Assembly (NCBI GenBank): GCA_003054695.1
Contig: QAZA01000025.1
Coordinates: 248,001 to 312,000 of the forward strand
Length of the DNA stretch: 64,000 nucleotides
Reading direction: 5' to 3'
DNA from: Verrucomicrobia bacterium LW23
GTDB taxonomy: Bacteria; Verrucomicrobiota; Verrucomicrobiia; Methylacidiphilales; UBA1321
A program made the translations under genes and the position numbers. Below the pieces are notes generated by a model. It was not told the origin of the DNA and did not search any database. It saw nothing but the letters and a program-made list of their open reading frames with translations. The number at the start of each line of letters is the position of its first letter. Within the stretch, counting starts at the first letter, position 1. Positions 17,907-26,089 of this stretch are shown one piece after another.

Positions 17907-20525
17907 ATGAGCACTCCCCAAAAACACAGCCTGTGGAGCAGCGGTCGAGGCACCGCCCCGCAACAGCCCCCGGCTCATCCCCACGCCAATGGCAACGGGC
18001 ATGCCCACGGCTATGCCAGTAGCTATGGCTACACGGCGCCGCAGGCGGCGGAACCCGAACCGGCCGACGGGGAATGGCCCGGCGAGTATCCGCAGTATCA
18101 GGCGGGGGGCGGTGCGGGTGCTGCCTACGAGGTGGAGGCAGAGCGTGAAACCGACAACGCGTACTGGCAGGCCAATGGAGAGCCTGCCTACGGCTACGCG
18201 CCTCAGGCGGCGGATGACGATGGCCTTACCGCCTTCGCGGACGCAGACCCGGAGCCCGGGGAAGCGCCGCCGCAGGACTACCCGCCCGAGGAGCAGTCAA
18301 CTGCTCTGGAAACCGAATACATGGGGCACGACGCGGACGACGACGGTAGCTGGGACGGGCCCGCCCCCCACGGCCAGGCTCTGGACCCGCGCCACATGTA
18401 TTACCATGCCTACGTGGAAGCCCAGGCGCGCGTTATTGATGCGCAGATGGACCCCGAGCCCGGCGCGGAAACCGACGCCGAATCTGGCCAGGCCTGGGGA
18501 AATGCGTACCTGGGCGCCTATCAGGGCGGCGCCCAGTCATACACCCAGGCCGGCGGGCAGGACTTTACGGCGCAACCCGTACACCAACAGCCGCAGTCCG
18601 TGCCGACGGCCCGGCAGGCACAGCAGCCGTGGCCCGGGCAGGCGGGAGGTGGATCGCAACGTCCGCCCCCGGCCGCTGGGCACGGGCTTTTTGCGGCGCC
18701 TGTTGCGCCGGCGGCTCCGCGCGCTCAGCAGCAGCAGCAACCGCACCGGCAAGTGCCGCCCATGTTTGCCCGGCAGCGGCAGGAGCAGCCGCCCCACGCG
18801 TATGCCGGGCCGCTGCCTCCGGCCACGCCCCAGCTCCAGCCGCGTCCTCAGGCGCAACCGCAGCCTCAGCCGCGGGCGTATGCGCCCGCAGCGGTCGCGT
18901 CTCAGGCACCCCCGCTTTTTCGTGCTGCCGCAGCCTCGAGAGCCGCTGCTCCAGTAGTTCCGCAAGTGCCTCCGCCGCAACCTGTTCGGCCGGTGCCTCC
19001 TGTTACGATTCCGGCTGCTGCCCCGGTTTCCGCGCCAGCGCCGTCGCCGGCCGCCGTGCCTGCCGCCGCGCGGCACGTTTCGGCAGACTCGCGCCCGCAG
19101 CCTCAGGCTCCGCCCCAGCAGGCTGTGCGAGCGGTGGAAACGGCCGCGCCCACAACTCCTCCGCTCTTCCAGAAGCTGAAGGCAGCCGTGCCGCTTCGCC
19201 GCCATGGACAACTTCCGCCGGAACCCGTGCCGCCGCCCAAGCCGTCTATCCCGCTGGTGCCCGCAAATCAAAGGCCGGGCGATGCTCCTGCGTCGGCCCA
19301 GGCTCCGACCGCCGCGGCATCACATCCCGCCGCGCCTTCTGCGAATGCCGCGCAACAGCCTGCCCGGCCCGTTCAGCCGGCCTCCCGCCCCGCCGCGGTT
19401 TCCGCCCAGGCGCAGGCGCCAGCGGCTGCGCCGTCTCCGGCTCCTGTCCAGACGCCACGCCAGGCGCCGGAGCCCGCCTCCGCCGCCATGGACTTCGAGG
19501 CCATGCTGGAGGGTTCCGCCACGGAGCAGGGGCCGCTTTCGCCGCGACCCTACAACCGGCCGCAGCCGGCCCGCCCGCGCTCGGTGCACCAGCGCCAGCA
19601 CCCGTCCTCCGTCTCCTCGCATGGCACGCCGGCCGCGCGGCCTCGCTCGGAGCTCCGCCAGGCGCGTGGCGGCGCCGCGCCGCTTTTCCCCCGGGGAATC
19701 TCCAAACCCGCGCTTGAAACGGAGTCCGAGAACACGCAAGATGCCGCCTTGCGTATGAATGAATCTTCCGAAGCGGGTATGAAAGGCGCCTCCGGCCAGC
19801 GCTCCCAGCCGTACACAGCCGGCGCGTCCGCCCCGCAGGACGAAACGGCGATAGGACACGCAGCCGAAACCGAAGCGCCCGAGTACGAAACCGAAGGCGA
19901 CGCGGCCGAGATGTATGCCGAAGAAGTCAAACCCGCCCTCTCCCTGCTGGGCCGCAGCGAAACCCGCCTGCCGGCCTCGCCCGACGAGGCGGTGCTGGAG
20001 ACCTTCCCCAATCCCTCGCCAGCGCGCGACTATACCATCAGCTTTGCCACCGAGGAGTTTACCTCCGTTTGCCCCGTAACGGGCCAGCCCGACTTTGCGC
20101 GCATTACACTGGAGTACGTGCCGGACGTGTTGTGCGTGGAGAGCAAATCGCTCAAGTTTTACCTGGCGTCCTTCCGCAACGAGCGCGCGTTTAACGAGTC
20201 GGTTACTAATCGCATTCTCGACGATTTTGTGCGTGTCATCCAGCCGCGCAAGGCCAACATCCGCGGCGCCTTTGCCGCGCGGGGCGGCATCGCCCTTACG
20301 GTAACGGCCGAGTACATCAAGCCGCCCGTGGTGCCTGCGCCAGCAACGGTAGCCACCGGCGCATCCACGCCCCGCCGCGCTACCGGCCCCGTGCCGCTGG
20401 GCCCCGGCGCCGCGGCCCCTGCGGAGGTGCCAAGCCATCGCCCGCTGATCCGCCGCCCCGCGCAGCCCAGCCGCCCCATTGAGCAGGGCGGCGGCCGCAG
20501 CGAGACGGAAACGCGGGTGCTGTAA
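17907..20525 (+). CDS. queF: QueF-type nitrile reductase with a giant low-complexity N-terminal extension
   Basis: An 872-residue open frame. Residues from about 675 to 815 are a complete short-type QueF, the NADPH-dependent 7-cyano-7-deazaguanine reductase of queuosine synthesis: LLGRSETRLPASPDEAVLE, catalytic Cys722 in FTSVCPVTGQPDF, Asp729 seven residues later as in Bacillus, CVESKSLKFYL and the NRILDDF and GGIALTVTAEY blocks. The first 670 residues are Pro/Ala/Gln/Tyr-rich and probably disordered; a 65-residue Pro-rich tail follows the enzyme. No stop separates the parts. An internal in-frame ATG at 19911 would give a near-normal QueF, so translation from there is the main alternative. 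Confidence 0.8.
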   Translation: MSTPQKHSLWSSGRGTAPQQPPAHPHANGNGHAHGYASSYGYTAPQAAEPEPADGEWPGEYPQYQAGGGAGAAYEVEAERETDNAYWQANGEPAYGYAPQAADDDGLTAFADADPEPGEAPPQDYPPEEQSTALETEYMGHDADDDGSWDGPAPHGQALDPRHMYYHAYVEAQARVIDAQMDPEPGAETDAESGQAWGNAYLGAYQGGAQSYTQAGGQDFTAQPVHQQPQSVPTARQAQQPWPGQAGGGSQRPPPAAGHGLFAAPVAPAAPRAQQQQQPHRQVPPMFARQRQEQPPHAYAGPLPPATPQLQPRPQAQPQPQPRAYAPAAVASQAPPLFRAAAASRAAAPVVPQVPPPQPVRPVPPVTIPAAAPVSAPAPSPAAVPAAARHVSADSRPQPQAPPQQAVRAVETAAPTTPPLFQKLKAAVPLRRHGQLPPEPVPPPKPSIPLVPANQRPGDAPASAQAPTAAASHPAAPSANAAQQPARPVQPASRPAAVSAQAQAPAAAPSPAPVQTPRQAPEPASAAMDFEAMLEGSATEQGPLSPRPYNRPQPARPRSVHQRQHPSSVSSHGTPAARPRSELRQARGGAAPLFPRGISKPALETESENTQDAALRMNESSEAGMKGASGQRSQPYTAGASAPQDETAIGHAAETEAPEYETEGDAAEMYAEEVKPALSLLGRSETRLPASPDEAVLETFPNPSPARDYTISFATEEFTSVCPVTGQPDFARITLEYVPDVLCVESKSLKFYLASFRNERAFNESVTNRILDDFVRVIQPRKANIRGAFAARGGIALTVTAEYIKPPVVPAPATVATGASTPRRATGPVPLGPGAAAPAEVPSHRPLIRRPAQPSRPIEQGGGRSETETRVL

Positions 20526-20565
20526 CTGGCGGAAGCGGAAGCGATCCAGGGGAAAACATGCGCGC

Positions 20566-22320
20566 CTATTTGGCGGGCGCGCCCTTGTTCTCGGGCGGCG
20601 CATCCACCGGCACAACGGGAAGCGTGATGGCCGACGGGTGCTCCGCCGAGAAGTGGATGCTGTGTTTGGCGACGGGAGCGTTGTCCAGATTCTGCACGGG
20701 CTCGAATGAATTGGGGTGCACCTGATAGGCCTCCTTGCTGCTGCCGGTGATGATGACGCCGAGGCGGTGGCCTTTGGCCAGGACGATCGCGGTGCTCCAC
20801 AAATCCATCTCCAGCTTGTACACGCGGCCCTTTTCCATGGGCGCGGCGCCTTTCAGTTCCACGGCGTTGCGGCCCATGGCGGCGCTTTCGCGCAGGATCA
20901 TCTGGTAGCCGTCGGGGTGGATGTCGGTGAACTTGACGATAAAGGTGGTGTCGGGAACGTCGGCGGAGACGTAGAGCGTGGCGAGCACCTTGCCTGTAAT
21001 CTGCAGTGGCTCCTCCAGAGGGGCGGAGGCGAAGTGGATCACATCCTTGCGCTCCAGCAGCGGGCGCTGATCGGCCGGGCCGGCGACGGCGAGGTACGTG
21101 TAGTTGCCGCCCAGGCTGGGCGCCGGATTCTTCGGGTCGTACTCGTAGCTTTGGGCGGTGCCTTCGCCGCCGGCCGCAGCCGCTGGCTTTGACTTTGCCA
21201 GGCCACCGCCGGGTTGCAGATACCACTCCGTGGGCGTGCTAGGCACGGGCCATACATCGGTGGTTTTAAAGAAATTACCGGGCCCGGAGGGATCGCGGAA
21301 GCTGCCCATCACGTAGTAAATCAGCTGCGACTTCTCCGGAATCTTCCCTTTGCCCTGCAGGTAATCCCACAGGCGAGGCACCGCCGCGGCGCCCGCCACG
21401 CGCCCGCCCGAGGGCCACGGGTACGCTGGATTGCCGGCATGCGCGTTGGGGCTGATACGGGCGAAGACTTTGCCTTTGGCGGCCAGCGCCGCAAAAGTGT
21501 CCAGCACGGCTTCGGTGGCGATATCGTACCAGCCGCCTGTGCAGGTAAGCACGGTCGGGTTGTCCTCCGCCGCCCCGGCCAGAATCTCGCGCCATTTGGC
21601 CTCGTCGTACTTCGGCAGCGTGGGCAGCGGTCCGCCCTTGACGTTGTACGAGGTGTGCCCCAGCCAGGAGTAAAGGCCGCGCCGAACGCCGTTGCTGAAG
21701 CCCCAGTAGTAATAAGGGTACGGCGACGAAATGCTGGGCGACGCCATCACCAGGTTGGGGTGCTTTACCAGGGCGGCCACACTAGGGTTGATGCCGTTGC
21801 CGCTGGCGCCGACCATGCCGATTTTGCCATTGCACCAGGGCTGCTTAGCAATCCAGTCCAGCGCGTCGCGGCAGTCGTTCATCTCAAAGTCCGGCTCCAC
21901 CAGATCGGGCCGACCGCGCTGTCCGGCGGAGTCGTACACGGCGCGGCAATCCTGCACAATAAAGATCATGCCGCCCTCCTTCGTGCCCTGAGCGCCCTTG
22001 GTGGCGTTCAGCCGACCGTAGTAGCCGCGGGAGAAAAGTACGGGAAACGGGCCGTCGCCCGGCGGGATAAACACGTCGGTTGCCAGCTCCACACCGTCGC
22101 GCATCTTTACGCGCACGTTCTCCACGCGCGTGCCGGCGGGGAAGGAGCTGGCGAGCAGCTTCGTGTAGTCGTTCGGCTTGCCGACATTCTCCGTCTCACG
22201 CCCCTCGCCGGGAAGCTGGGCGTGGGAGATGGCGGGCGCGGCAGCCATGGCCATGGCAAGCGAAGCCAGCAGGAAGATCGCACTGCGGCATGCATGGGCG
22301 GGGAAGAGACGGGAGTGCAT
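20566..22320 (-). CDS. Secreted CocE/NonD-family alpha/beta hydrolase
   Basis: A 584-residue protein with a signal peptide (RSAIFLLASLAMAMAAAPAISHA). It has the order of the X-Pro dipeptidyl-peptidase/cocaine-esterase family: an N-terminal alpha/beta hydrolase with MRDGVELATDVFIPPG, the nucleophile Ser173 in MVGASGNGI, a helical cap, and a C-terminal jelly-roll with FIVKFTDIHPDGYQMILRES and LGVIITGSS. Family members cleave acyl esters or amides; the physiological substrate here is unknown. It lies downstream of a LacI regulator and a Gfo/Idh oxidoreductase on the same strand, so it may belong to the same sugar-derivative regulon. Confidence 0.85.
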   Translation of the reverse strand: MHSRLFPAHACRSAIFLLASLAMAMAAAPAISHAQLPGEGRETENVGKPNDYTKLLASSFPAGTRVENVRVKMRDGVELATDVFIPPGDGPFPVLFSRGYYGRLNATKGAQGTKEGGMIFIVQDCRAVYDSAGQRGRPDLVEPDFEMNDCRDALDWIAKQPWCNGKIGMVGASGNGINPSVAALVKHPNLVMASPSISSPYPYYYWGFSNGVRRGLYSWLGHTSYNVKGGPLPTLPKYDEAKWREILAGAAEDNPTVLTCTGGWYDIATEAVLDTFAALAAKGKVFARISPNAHAGNPAYPWPSGGRVAGAAAVPRLWDYLQGKGKIPEKSQLIYYVMGSFRDPSGPGNFFKTTDVWPVPSTPTEWYLQPGGGLAKSKPAAAAGGEGTAQSYEYDPKNPAPSLGGNYTYLAVAGPADQRPLLERKDVIHFASAPLEEPLQITGKVLATLYVSADVPDTTFIVKFTDIHPDGYQMILRESAAMGRNAVELKGAAPMEKGRVYKLEMDLWSTAIVLAKGHRLGVIITGSSKEAYQVHPNSFEPVQNLDNAPVAKHSIHFSAEHPSAITLPVVPVDAPPENKGAPAK

Positions 22321-22473
22321 AGGGAAAGGCGAGGATGGGGGAGGGGAACGCGCTGCTCGAGCTTGAGCGCTTAATCACAGCTTTGATCAAGGATTGCCGC
22401 TCATCAAACGCCTCTCGCCGCCGCCTGTCAAGCGATAAGGGCAATCATGTACCTGCCCTCATGTACCTTGTCT

Positions 22474-23595
22474 TTATGTACCTGCGCTTACATCCCGTCG
22501 TTTGAACCTGGCGGGTGCTTTGGCAGCCGAGGCCGCGGGCACCGGTCCGGTAGTTTCACCTTCGATCATGCAGCCGCCTACCGTAACCTGCAGGGGCGGC
22601 ACAGTGGGGTTCTTCAGCCGCCACTGGGCCAGTTGAATGGCGGCGCGGCCCATCTCGACAAAGCGGGGGTCGAACGTGGTGAAGGCGAGGCTGCGGCGGC
22701 CGGGCTCGCCGATAGCGTCAAAACCGGTGAGGCTGACCTGGCCGGGGATGGAGATGCCCTCGCGCTGCAGCAGTTCGGAGATCTCAAACGCCGCGTGGTC
22801 CGAGGCGGTGACGATGGCGGTGACGCCCTGGCGCACGGCGTCCATAATCTTCTCGGGCTGCGTAAGGTGGGTGCCGGTAAAAACGCCCTCCACAAAAATC
22901 TGCTCGCCCAGGGAGATGCCTGCGTTCAGGCACCCTTCCGTAAAGCCGGCGCGGCGCGTGTGGCAGTAGGAGCTCTGCTCCTCAAAGCTGACCCACGCCA
23001 TTTTGCGATGGCCCAGGCCGGCCAGTTTCTTCACCATGAGGCTGACTCCGCGCATGTCGTCGGTGGAGACCACGTCGTGCGACACGTTCTCATACGCGCG
23101 CACAAAGCTGACGAGGGGGAAACTTTTGGCCAGGGTGGCCACCCGGGCGGGGTCGTGCCGGCCGCAGATAATCAGCAGGTCGGAGCCCCCGTACGGGGCG
23201 AGATCGAGGTGGGCGTGCTTGCCGGCCTTTCCATTGCCGTTGCCGTTCATCGCCGGATCGCCCGAGACGGTGCTGATGTTAAGGAGGATGCCCGCCGGGT
23301 TGGCCTCGGAGGTCATCCCCTGCAGGTACGACATGGTGACGGGGCCGCTCTGCACATCCATCAGGGAGTGCGCGGCAAAAATGGCGGCGATGGACCTCGG
23401 TCCCGTTGTATGCTGCGGCCCTCGGCGGGAGCGGCCCTGATAGCCCAGCCGGGTGGCGATGGAGTTGGCGCGAGCGCGGGTTTCGGGGTGAATCAGCGGA
23501 TCGTTACGCAACGCCCGGGAGACGGAACTGGTGGAAATATTCAGTTCCCGGCTAATCATTTCCAGGGTAACGCGCTGAGGTCTCGGCATATCCAT
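22474..23595 (-). CDS. LacI-family transcriptional regulator
   Basis: A 373-residue repressor. The N-terminal helix-turn-helix is typical: VTLEMISRELNISTSSVSRAL followed by the hinge NSIATRLGYQ. The rest is a periplasmic-binding-protein-like sugar sensor with ITASDHAAFEISELLQREG and SLTGFDAIGEPGRRSLAFTT. It lies 46 bases downstream of a Gfo/Idh oxidoreductase gene on the same strand and 153 bases upstream of the CocE-type hydrolase. A 14-base sequence upstream of it recurs upstream of the oxidoreductase gene (see the separate entries). A second Met codon two codons on is an equally good start. Confidence 0.92.
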   Translation of the reverse strand: MDMPRPQRVTLEMISRELNISTSSVSRALRNDPLIHPETRARANSIATRLGYQGRSRRGPQHTTGPRSIAAIFAAHSLMDVQSGPVTMSYLQGMTSEANPAGILLNISTVSGDPAMNGNGNGKAGKHAHLDLAPYGGSDLLIICGRHDPARVATLAKSFPLVSFVRAYENVSHDVVSTDDMRGVSLMVKKLAGLGHRKMAWVSFEEQSSYCHTRRAGFTEGCLNAGISLGEQIFVEGVFTGTHLTQPEKIMDAVRQGVTAIVTASDHAAFEISELLQREGISIPGQVSLTGFDAIGEPGRRSLAFTTFDPRFVEMGRAAIQLAQWRLKNPTVPPLQVTVGGCMIEGETTGPVPAASAAKAPARFKRRDVSAGT

Positions 23596-23613
23596 TACAA
23601 ACTAACCGGAATT

Positions 23614-23627
23614 GCAAAAAAAGGCAA
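23614..23627. promoter_or_regulatory. Candidate operator, copy 1
   Basis: GCAAAAAAAGGCAA lies 19 bases upstream of the LacI regulator start. The identical 14-mer occurs at 24959-24972 upstream of the neighbouring oxidoreductase gene. The reappearance in both leaders suggests a shared site, possibly for the LacI protein itself. Confidence 0.35.
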
Positions 23628-23641
23628 ATTTTTCAAAGAGT

Positions 23642-24850
23642 TCATGAGTTGGAAAAAAGGGTGTGGCTGCCCTTGCTGCCCTTTTCTTCCTGGTAACCGG
23701 GGGGCTCGGCACTCGCGGGTCCGTAGCCCAGCTGAGAGGGCCGTCGATTCTCCCGCAGGCACCGCTTGAGTAAAGCCTCCACGTTTGCCGCCGCGGGATC
23801 GGCGTACTCGCTCACCGTTTGAATCTCCAGCTCCTGATGGATGGCCTCGATCGCCGCCACATGGGGCATGGCGTGGGTGGTGGTGCAAACGGGCGCGGCG
23901 GGGTCCGCGCATTTGCGCAGCACGGCGCGGAACATCCGGCCGACGGCGGCCTCGTGCGAGGGCTCCAGCGGATAGCACTCGTGCCCGCCGGGGAAGGTCA
24001 GGTCCGCATGCTGGCCGTGGTGCCAGTTCAGCTCGCCCTCGGTGCCGTGAATGGTGAGGTGAATCGCGTGCTCGCGGGCGCAGAAGTGGCTGACAGCGGC
24101 GCGGATATCCACGTCGGTGTCGGTGCGTATCTGCACACAGGCGGTGTCGAAGCTCTCGATATCCCGGTGCCGCAGCAGCTCGCCCGTCACCCGGTTGGGC
24201 CAGCCGTAGCGCTCCGGCGCTGCGCCGGCCCACAGCAGGGCAAGGTTAAGAAAGTGCGCCATGGCGTTGTTGAGCGGCGAATCCCGCACGGGCACGCCGC
24301 CGATGGCCAGCCGGCCCGCCCAGTTATTGCGTTGGTAGTACTCCGGCGGGCGCGGCCACAGCCCCAGCCACCGGATCTTCCGTATCGCGCCGATGCGGCC
24401 CTCCAGCAACTTGCGGGAGATAGTGCGCGTGGACGCCGCGTAGACGTCCTGAAAGCCGACCGCCACCCAGCGGCCCGTGCGGCGCTCGGCCTCCTGAATC
24501 AGGCGCGCCTGGGCGACGGACGCAGCGAGGGGCTTCTCCACCAACACGTTGGCGCCGGATTCCAGCGCGGCGACGGCCATGGCCGCATGCAGGTGGATGG
24601 GGGCGGGGATCATACACAGGTCCAGCCCGCGGTGCTGATCAAGCATGGACTGCCAGCAGGTATGGATGCGCACGCCCGCTGCCTCCAGCCGAGAGCAGGT
24701 TTCGCGCTCCTGCTCCGGGTTAACCACGGTGGCGGCGGCAAATGCGAGTTCGCCTCTCTGGGCGGCGCCCTCCAGCCAGCGGAGGTAGACGTTGCCGTAG
24801 CCGGACACGCCAATCAGGGCCACACGTGGGGGAGTTTTCTTCATCGCCAT
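23642..24850 (-). CDS. Gfo/Idh/MocA-family oxidoreductase
   Basis: A 402-residue NAD(P)-dependent oxidoreductase. The Rossmann motif VALIGVSGYGNVYLRWL is at the N-terminus, and the family catalytic Lys is in VLVEKPLAAS near residue 100. The C-terminal alpha/beta domain contains SHFCAREHAIHLTIHGTEGE. Members oxidise or epimerise sugars and inositols. The gene sits directly upstream of a LacI regulator, so induction by a sugar or sugar acid is likely. ATG ending at 24850 or the next in-frame ATG ending at 24844 starts the Rossmann fold; residues upstream of that are not family-like. Confidence 0.88.
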   Translation of the reverse strand: MAMKKTPPRVALIGVSGYGNVYLRWLEGAAQRGELAFAAATVVNPEQERETCSRLEAAGVRIHTCWQSMLDQHRGLDLCMIPAPIHLHAAMAVAALESGANVLVEKPLAASVAQARLIQEAERRTGRWVAVGFQDVYAASTRTISRKLLEGRIGAIRKIRWLGLWPRPPEYYQRNNWAGRLAIGGVPVRDSPLNNAMAHFLNLALLWAGAAPERYGWPNRVTGELLRHRDIESFDTACVQIRTDTDVDIRAAVSHFCAREHAIHLTIHGTEGELNWHHGQHADLTFPGGHECYPLEPSHEAAVGRMFRAVLRKCADPAAPVCTTTHAMPHVAAIEAIHQELEIQTVSEYADPAAANVEALLKRCLRENRRPSQLGYGPASAEPPGYQEEKGSKGSHTLFSNS

Positions 24851-24958
24851 ACCATAGTTGCCAGCAAGGGCGCTGGCTGCCCGAGGAGGACGGTTGTTCA
24901 AAAGACCGGTTTTTGTGCAATTTTTAATGAGTTTTATGTTCAAAATTTTAAGGATTAA

Positions 24959-24972
24959 GCAAAAAAAGGCAA
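24959..24972. promoter_or_regulatory. Candidate operator, copy 2
   Basis: A second exact copy of GCAAAAAAAGGCAA, in the AT-rich leader 109 bases upstream of the Gfo/Idh gene. The 24851-25018 gap is strongly AT-rich compared with its surroundings and holds the likely promoter of this gene set. Confidence 0.35.
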
Positions 24973-25018
24973 TAATATTCAGGCAACACGCCGCATTTCC
25001 TCTGCTGGCGGGCCGCTC

Positions 25019-25705
25019 TCAACTTTGGGGAATCTCCACCGCAAACGTCCAGGTGGAGCGGGAGGAGCGTTTGGGGTTTATCTCGTCCACAAACTCAACC
25101 GTCATCGCGCGGTCTTTCGTTACATCGACATAGACCTTGCGGGAGGAAAGCGACGTCAGGATCGCCAGATCCATCTTCTCGATCCACTCCGCCGCAACGC
25201 CCAGGCCGGGCGCGGCCGTCCCGGCGTCCGGCTTCAGGATCTCCACCGTGGCGGTGATGAGAAAGCGATTTTCGTAAAGCGCTTCCACCTTCTCCTGCTG
25301 CGCCGATATCTTTCGCCGGAAGGCGGGCATGGAAGCGATGCGGATGGACTCGCGCCCGCCATCCGCCTCCGCAGGGTTGGCAAAGCGGGCCAGCGTGCCG
25401 GGATGGCAGCCGGTATCCAGAACAGTGACGCGCATTTTGGCGATGACCACGGCGGGGTTTGTCCTGGGCTGGGCCTCCAGCACAAAGTCGCGCTGCGCTT
25501 TGCTTCGGGGCCATGCGTCGGGCACATCCTGAGCGGTGGAGGTCGTCATGCGCCAGCCCTCTCCCTCCTTTGGCATGCTGCGGAGGATTTCCGTGGGGCG
25601 CAGGGGGACGACCGCTGATTCCGCCTCTGCTGCTGCAGGGTGGAGCGTGGCGCCCAGGAAGAGGGCGGCGACGGTAATCGCAGAGAACAGGTTAAGGCAA
25701 CGCAT
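25019..25705 (-). CDS. Secreted protein of unknown function beside the Verru_Chthon cassette
   Basis: A 228-residue protein with a clear signal peptide (LFSAITVAALFLGATLHPAAA) cut near residue 27. The mature part is mixed alpha/beta with one Cys and no transmembrane segment; I do not recognise a family. It is on the same strand as the cassette genes and follows cassette protein A, separated by a 380-base stretch filled by palindromic elements. The second cassette-protein-A gene at 41688 is likewise followed by a secreted protein of about 250 residues, so a functional link to the cassette is a reasonable guess. ATG ending at 25705 was chosen because the signal peptide begins there. Confidence 0.7.
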   Translation of the reverse strand: MRCLNLFSAITVAALFLGATLHPAAAEAESAVVPLRPTEILRSMPKEGEGWRMTTSTAQDVPDAWPRSKAQRDFVLEAQPRTNPAVVIAKMRVTVLDTGCHPGTLARFANPAEADGGRESIRIASMPAFRRKISAQQEKVEALYENRFLITATVEILKPDAGTAAPGLGVAAEWIEKMDLAILTSLSSRKVYVDVTKDRAMTVEFVDEINPKRSSRSTWTFAVEIPQS

Positions 25706-25788
25706 TCGGGTGGGGGAGGTAAGGGTTAGATCAAGGGGTCCTGGATAGTATCGGCATTCGACATTGTGGAGAAGATTCCCCCTTTTCA

Positions 25789-25872
25789 CCTCCGTGTAGT
25801 CCGTGTTTTCCGTGGTTAATGAATCCCCTTACAACAGAAATTGAACCACGGATAACACGGATTGCACGGAGG
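25789..25872. repeat. 84-bp miniature inverted-repeat element (type A)
   Basis: Left arm 25789-25820 and right arm 25840-25872 are imperfect inverted copies built on CCTCCGTG...TCCGTGTT.TCCGTGGTT, with about 20 bases between them. Repeats with this consensus are common in Verrucomicrobia and related genomes as far as I recall. It has no coding capacity. Confidence 0.7.
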
Positions 25873-25906
25873 GGATGGAGGGATTCTTGTGCGCGATTGG
25901 AGTTGG

Positions 25907-25923
25907 AATGCCGACAGCCTCTA
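25907..25923. repeat. Solitary tip of the type-D inverted-repeat element
   Basis: AATGCCGACAGCCTCTA matches the right tip of the element at 46904-47076 at 16 of 17 positions. It directly abuts the type-B element that follows, as if B inserted next to or into an older D-type copy whose other half is lost. Confidence 0.45.
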
Positions 25924-26089
25924 GTACCCTATAACACCCCGATTTTCGTATCTGATGCGTCGAAAAAAGGCTCGGCGCCCGCGTTGCTCCTCAGTCGAAT
26001 ATTGACTTGATATTCTCTTTCGTCGCGCCTTGGCGGCGTGCCTTTTTGAACGCACCAAATACGAAACTTTGGATGTTACAGGGTACTAG
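25921..26089. repeat. 169-bp miniature inverted-repeat element (type B)
   Basis: About 50-bp imperfect terminal inverted repeats (25921-25971 and 26040-26089), starting CTAGTACCCT.TAACA at each tip, enclose about 68 bases. There is no coding sequence. Its right tip supplies the TAG stop codon of the Verru_Chthon cassette A gene (26086-26088), so the element lies across that gene's 3' end. Confidence 0.8.

Noticed and set aside
22447-22483. Three copies of ATGTACCT at 14-15 base spacing, considered as a CRISPR-like or iteron array
   Set aside because: Only three 8-base units, the last within the end of the LacI gene; too short and too few for either interpretation.
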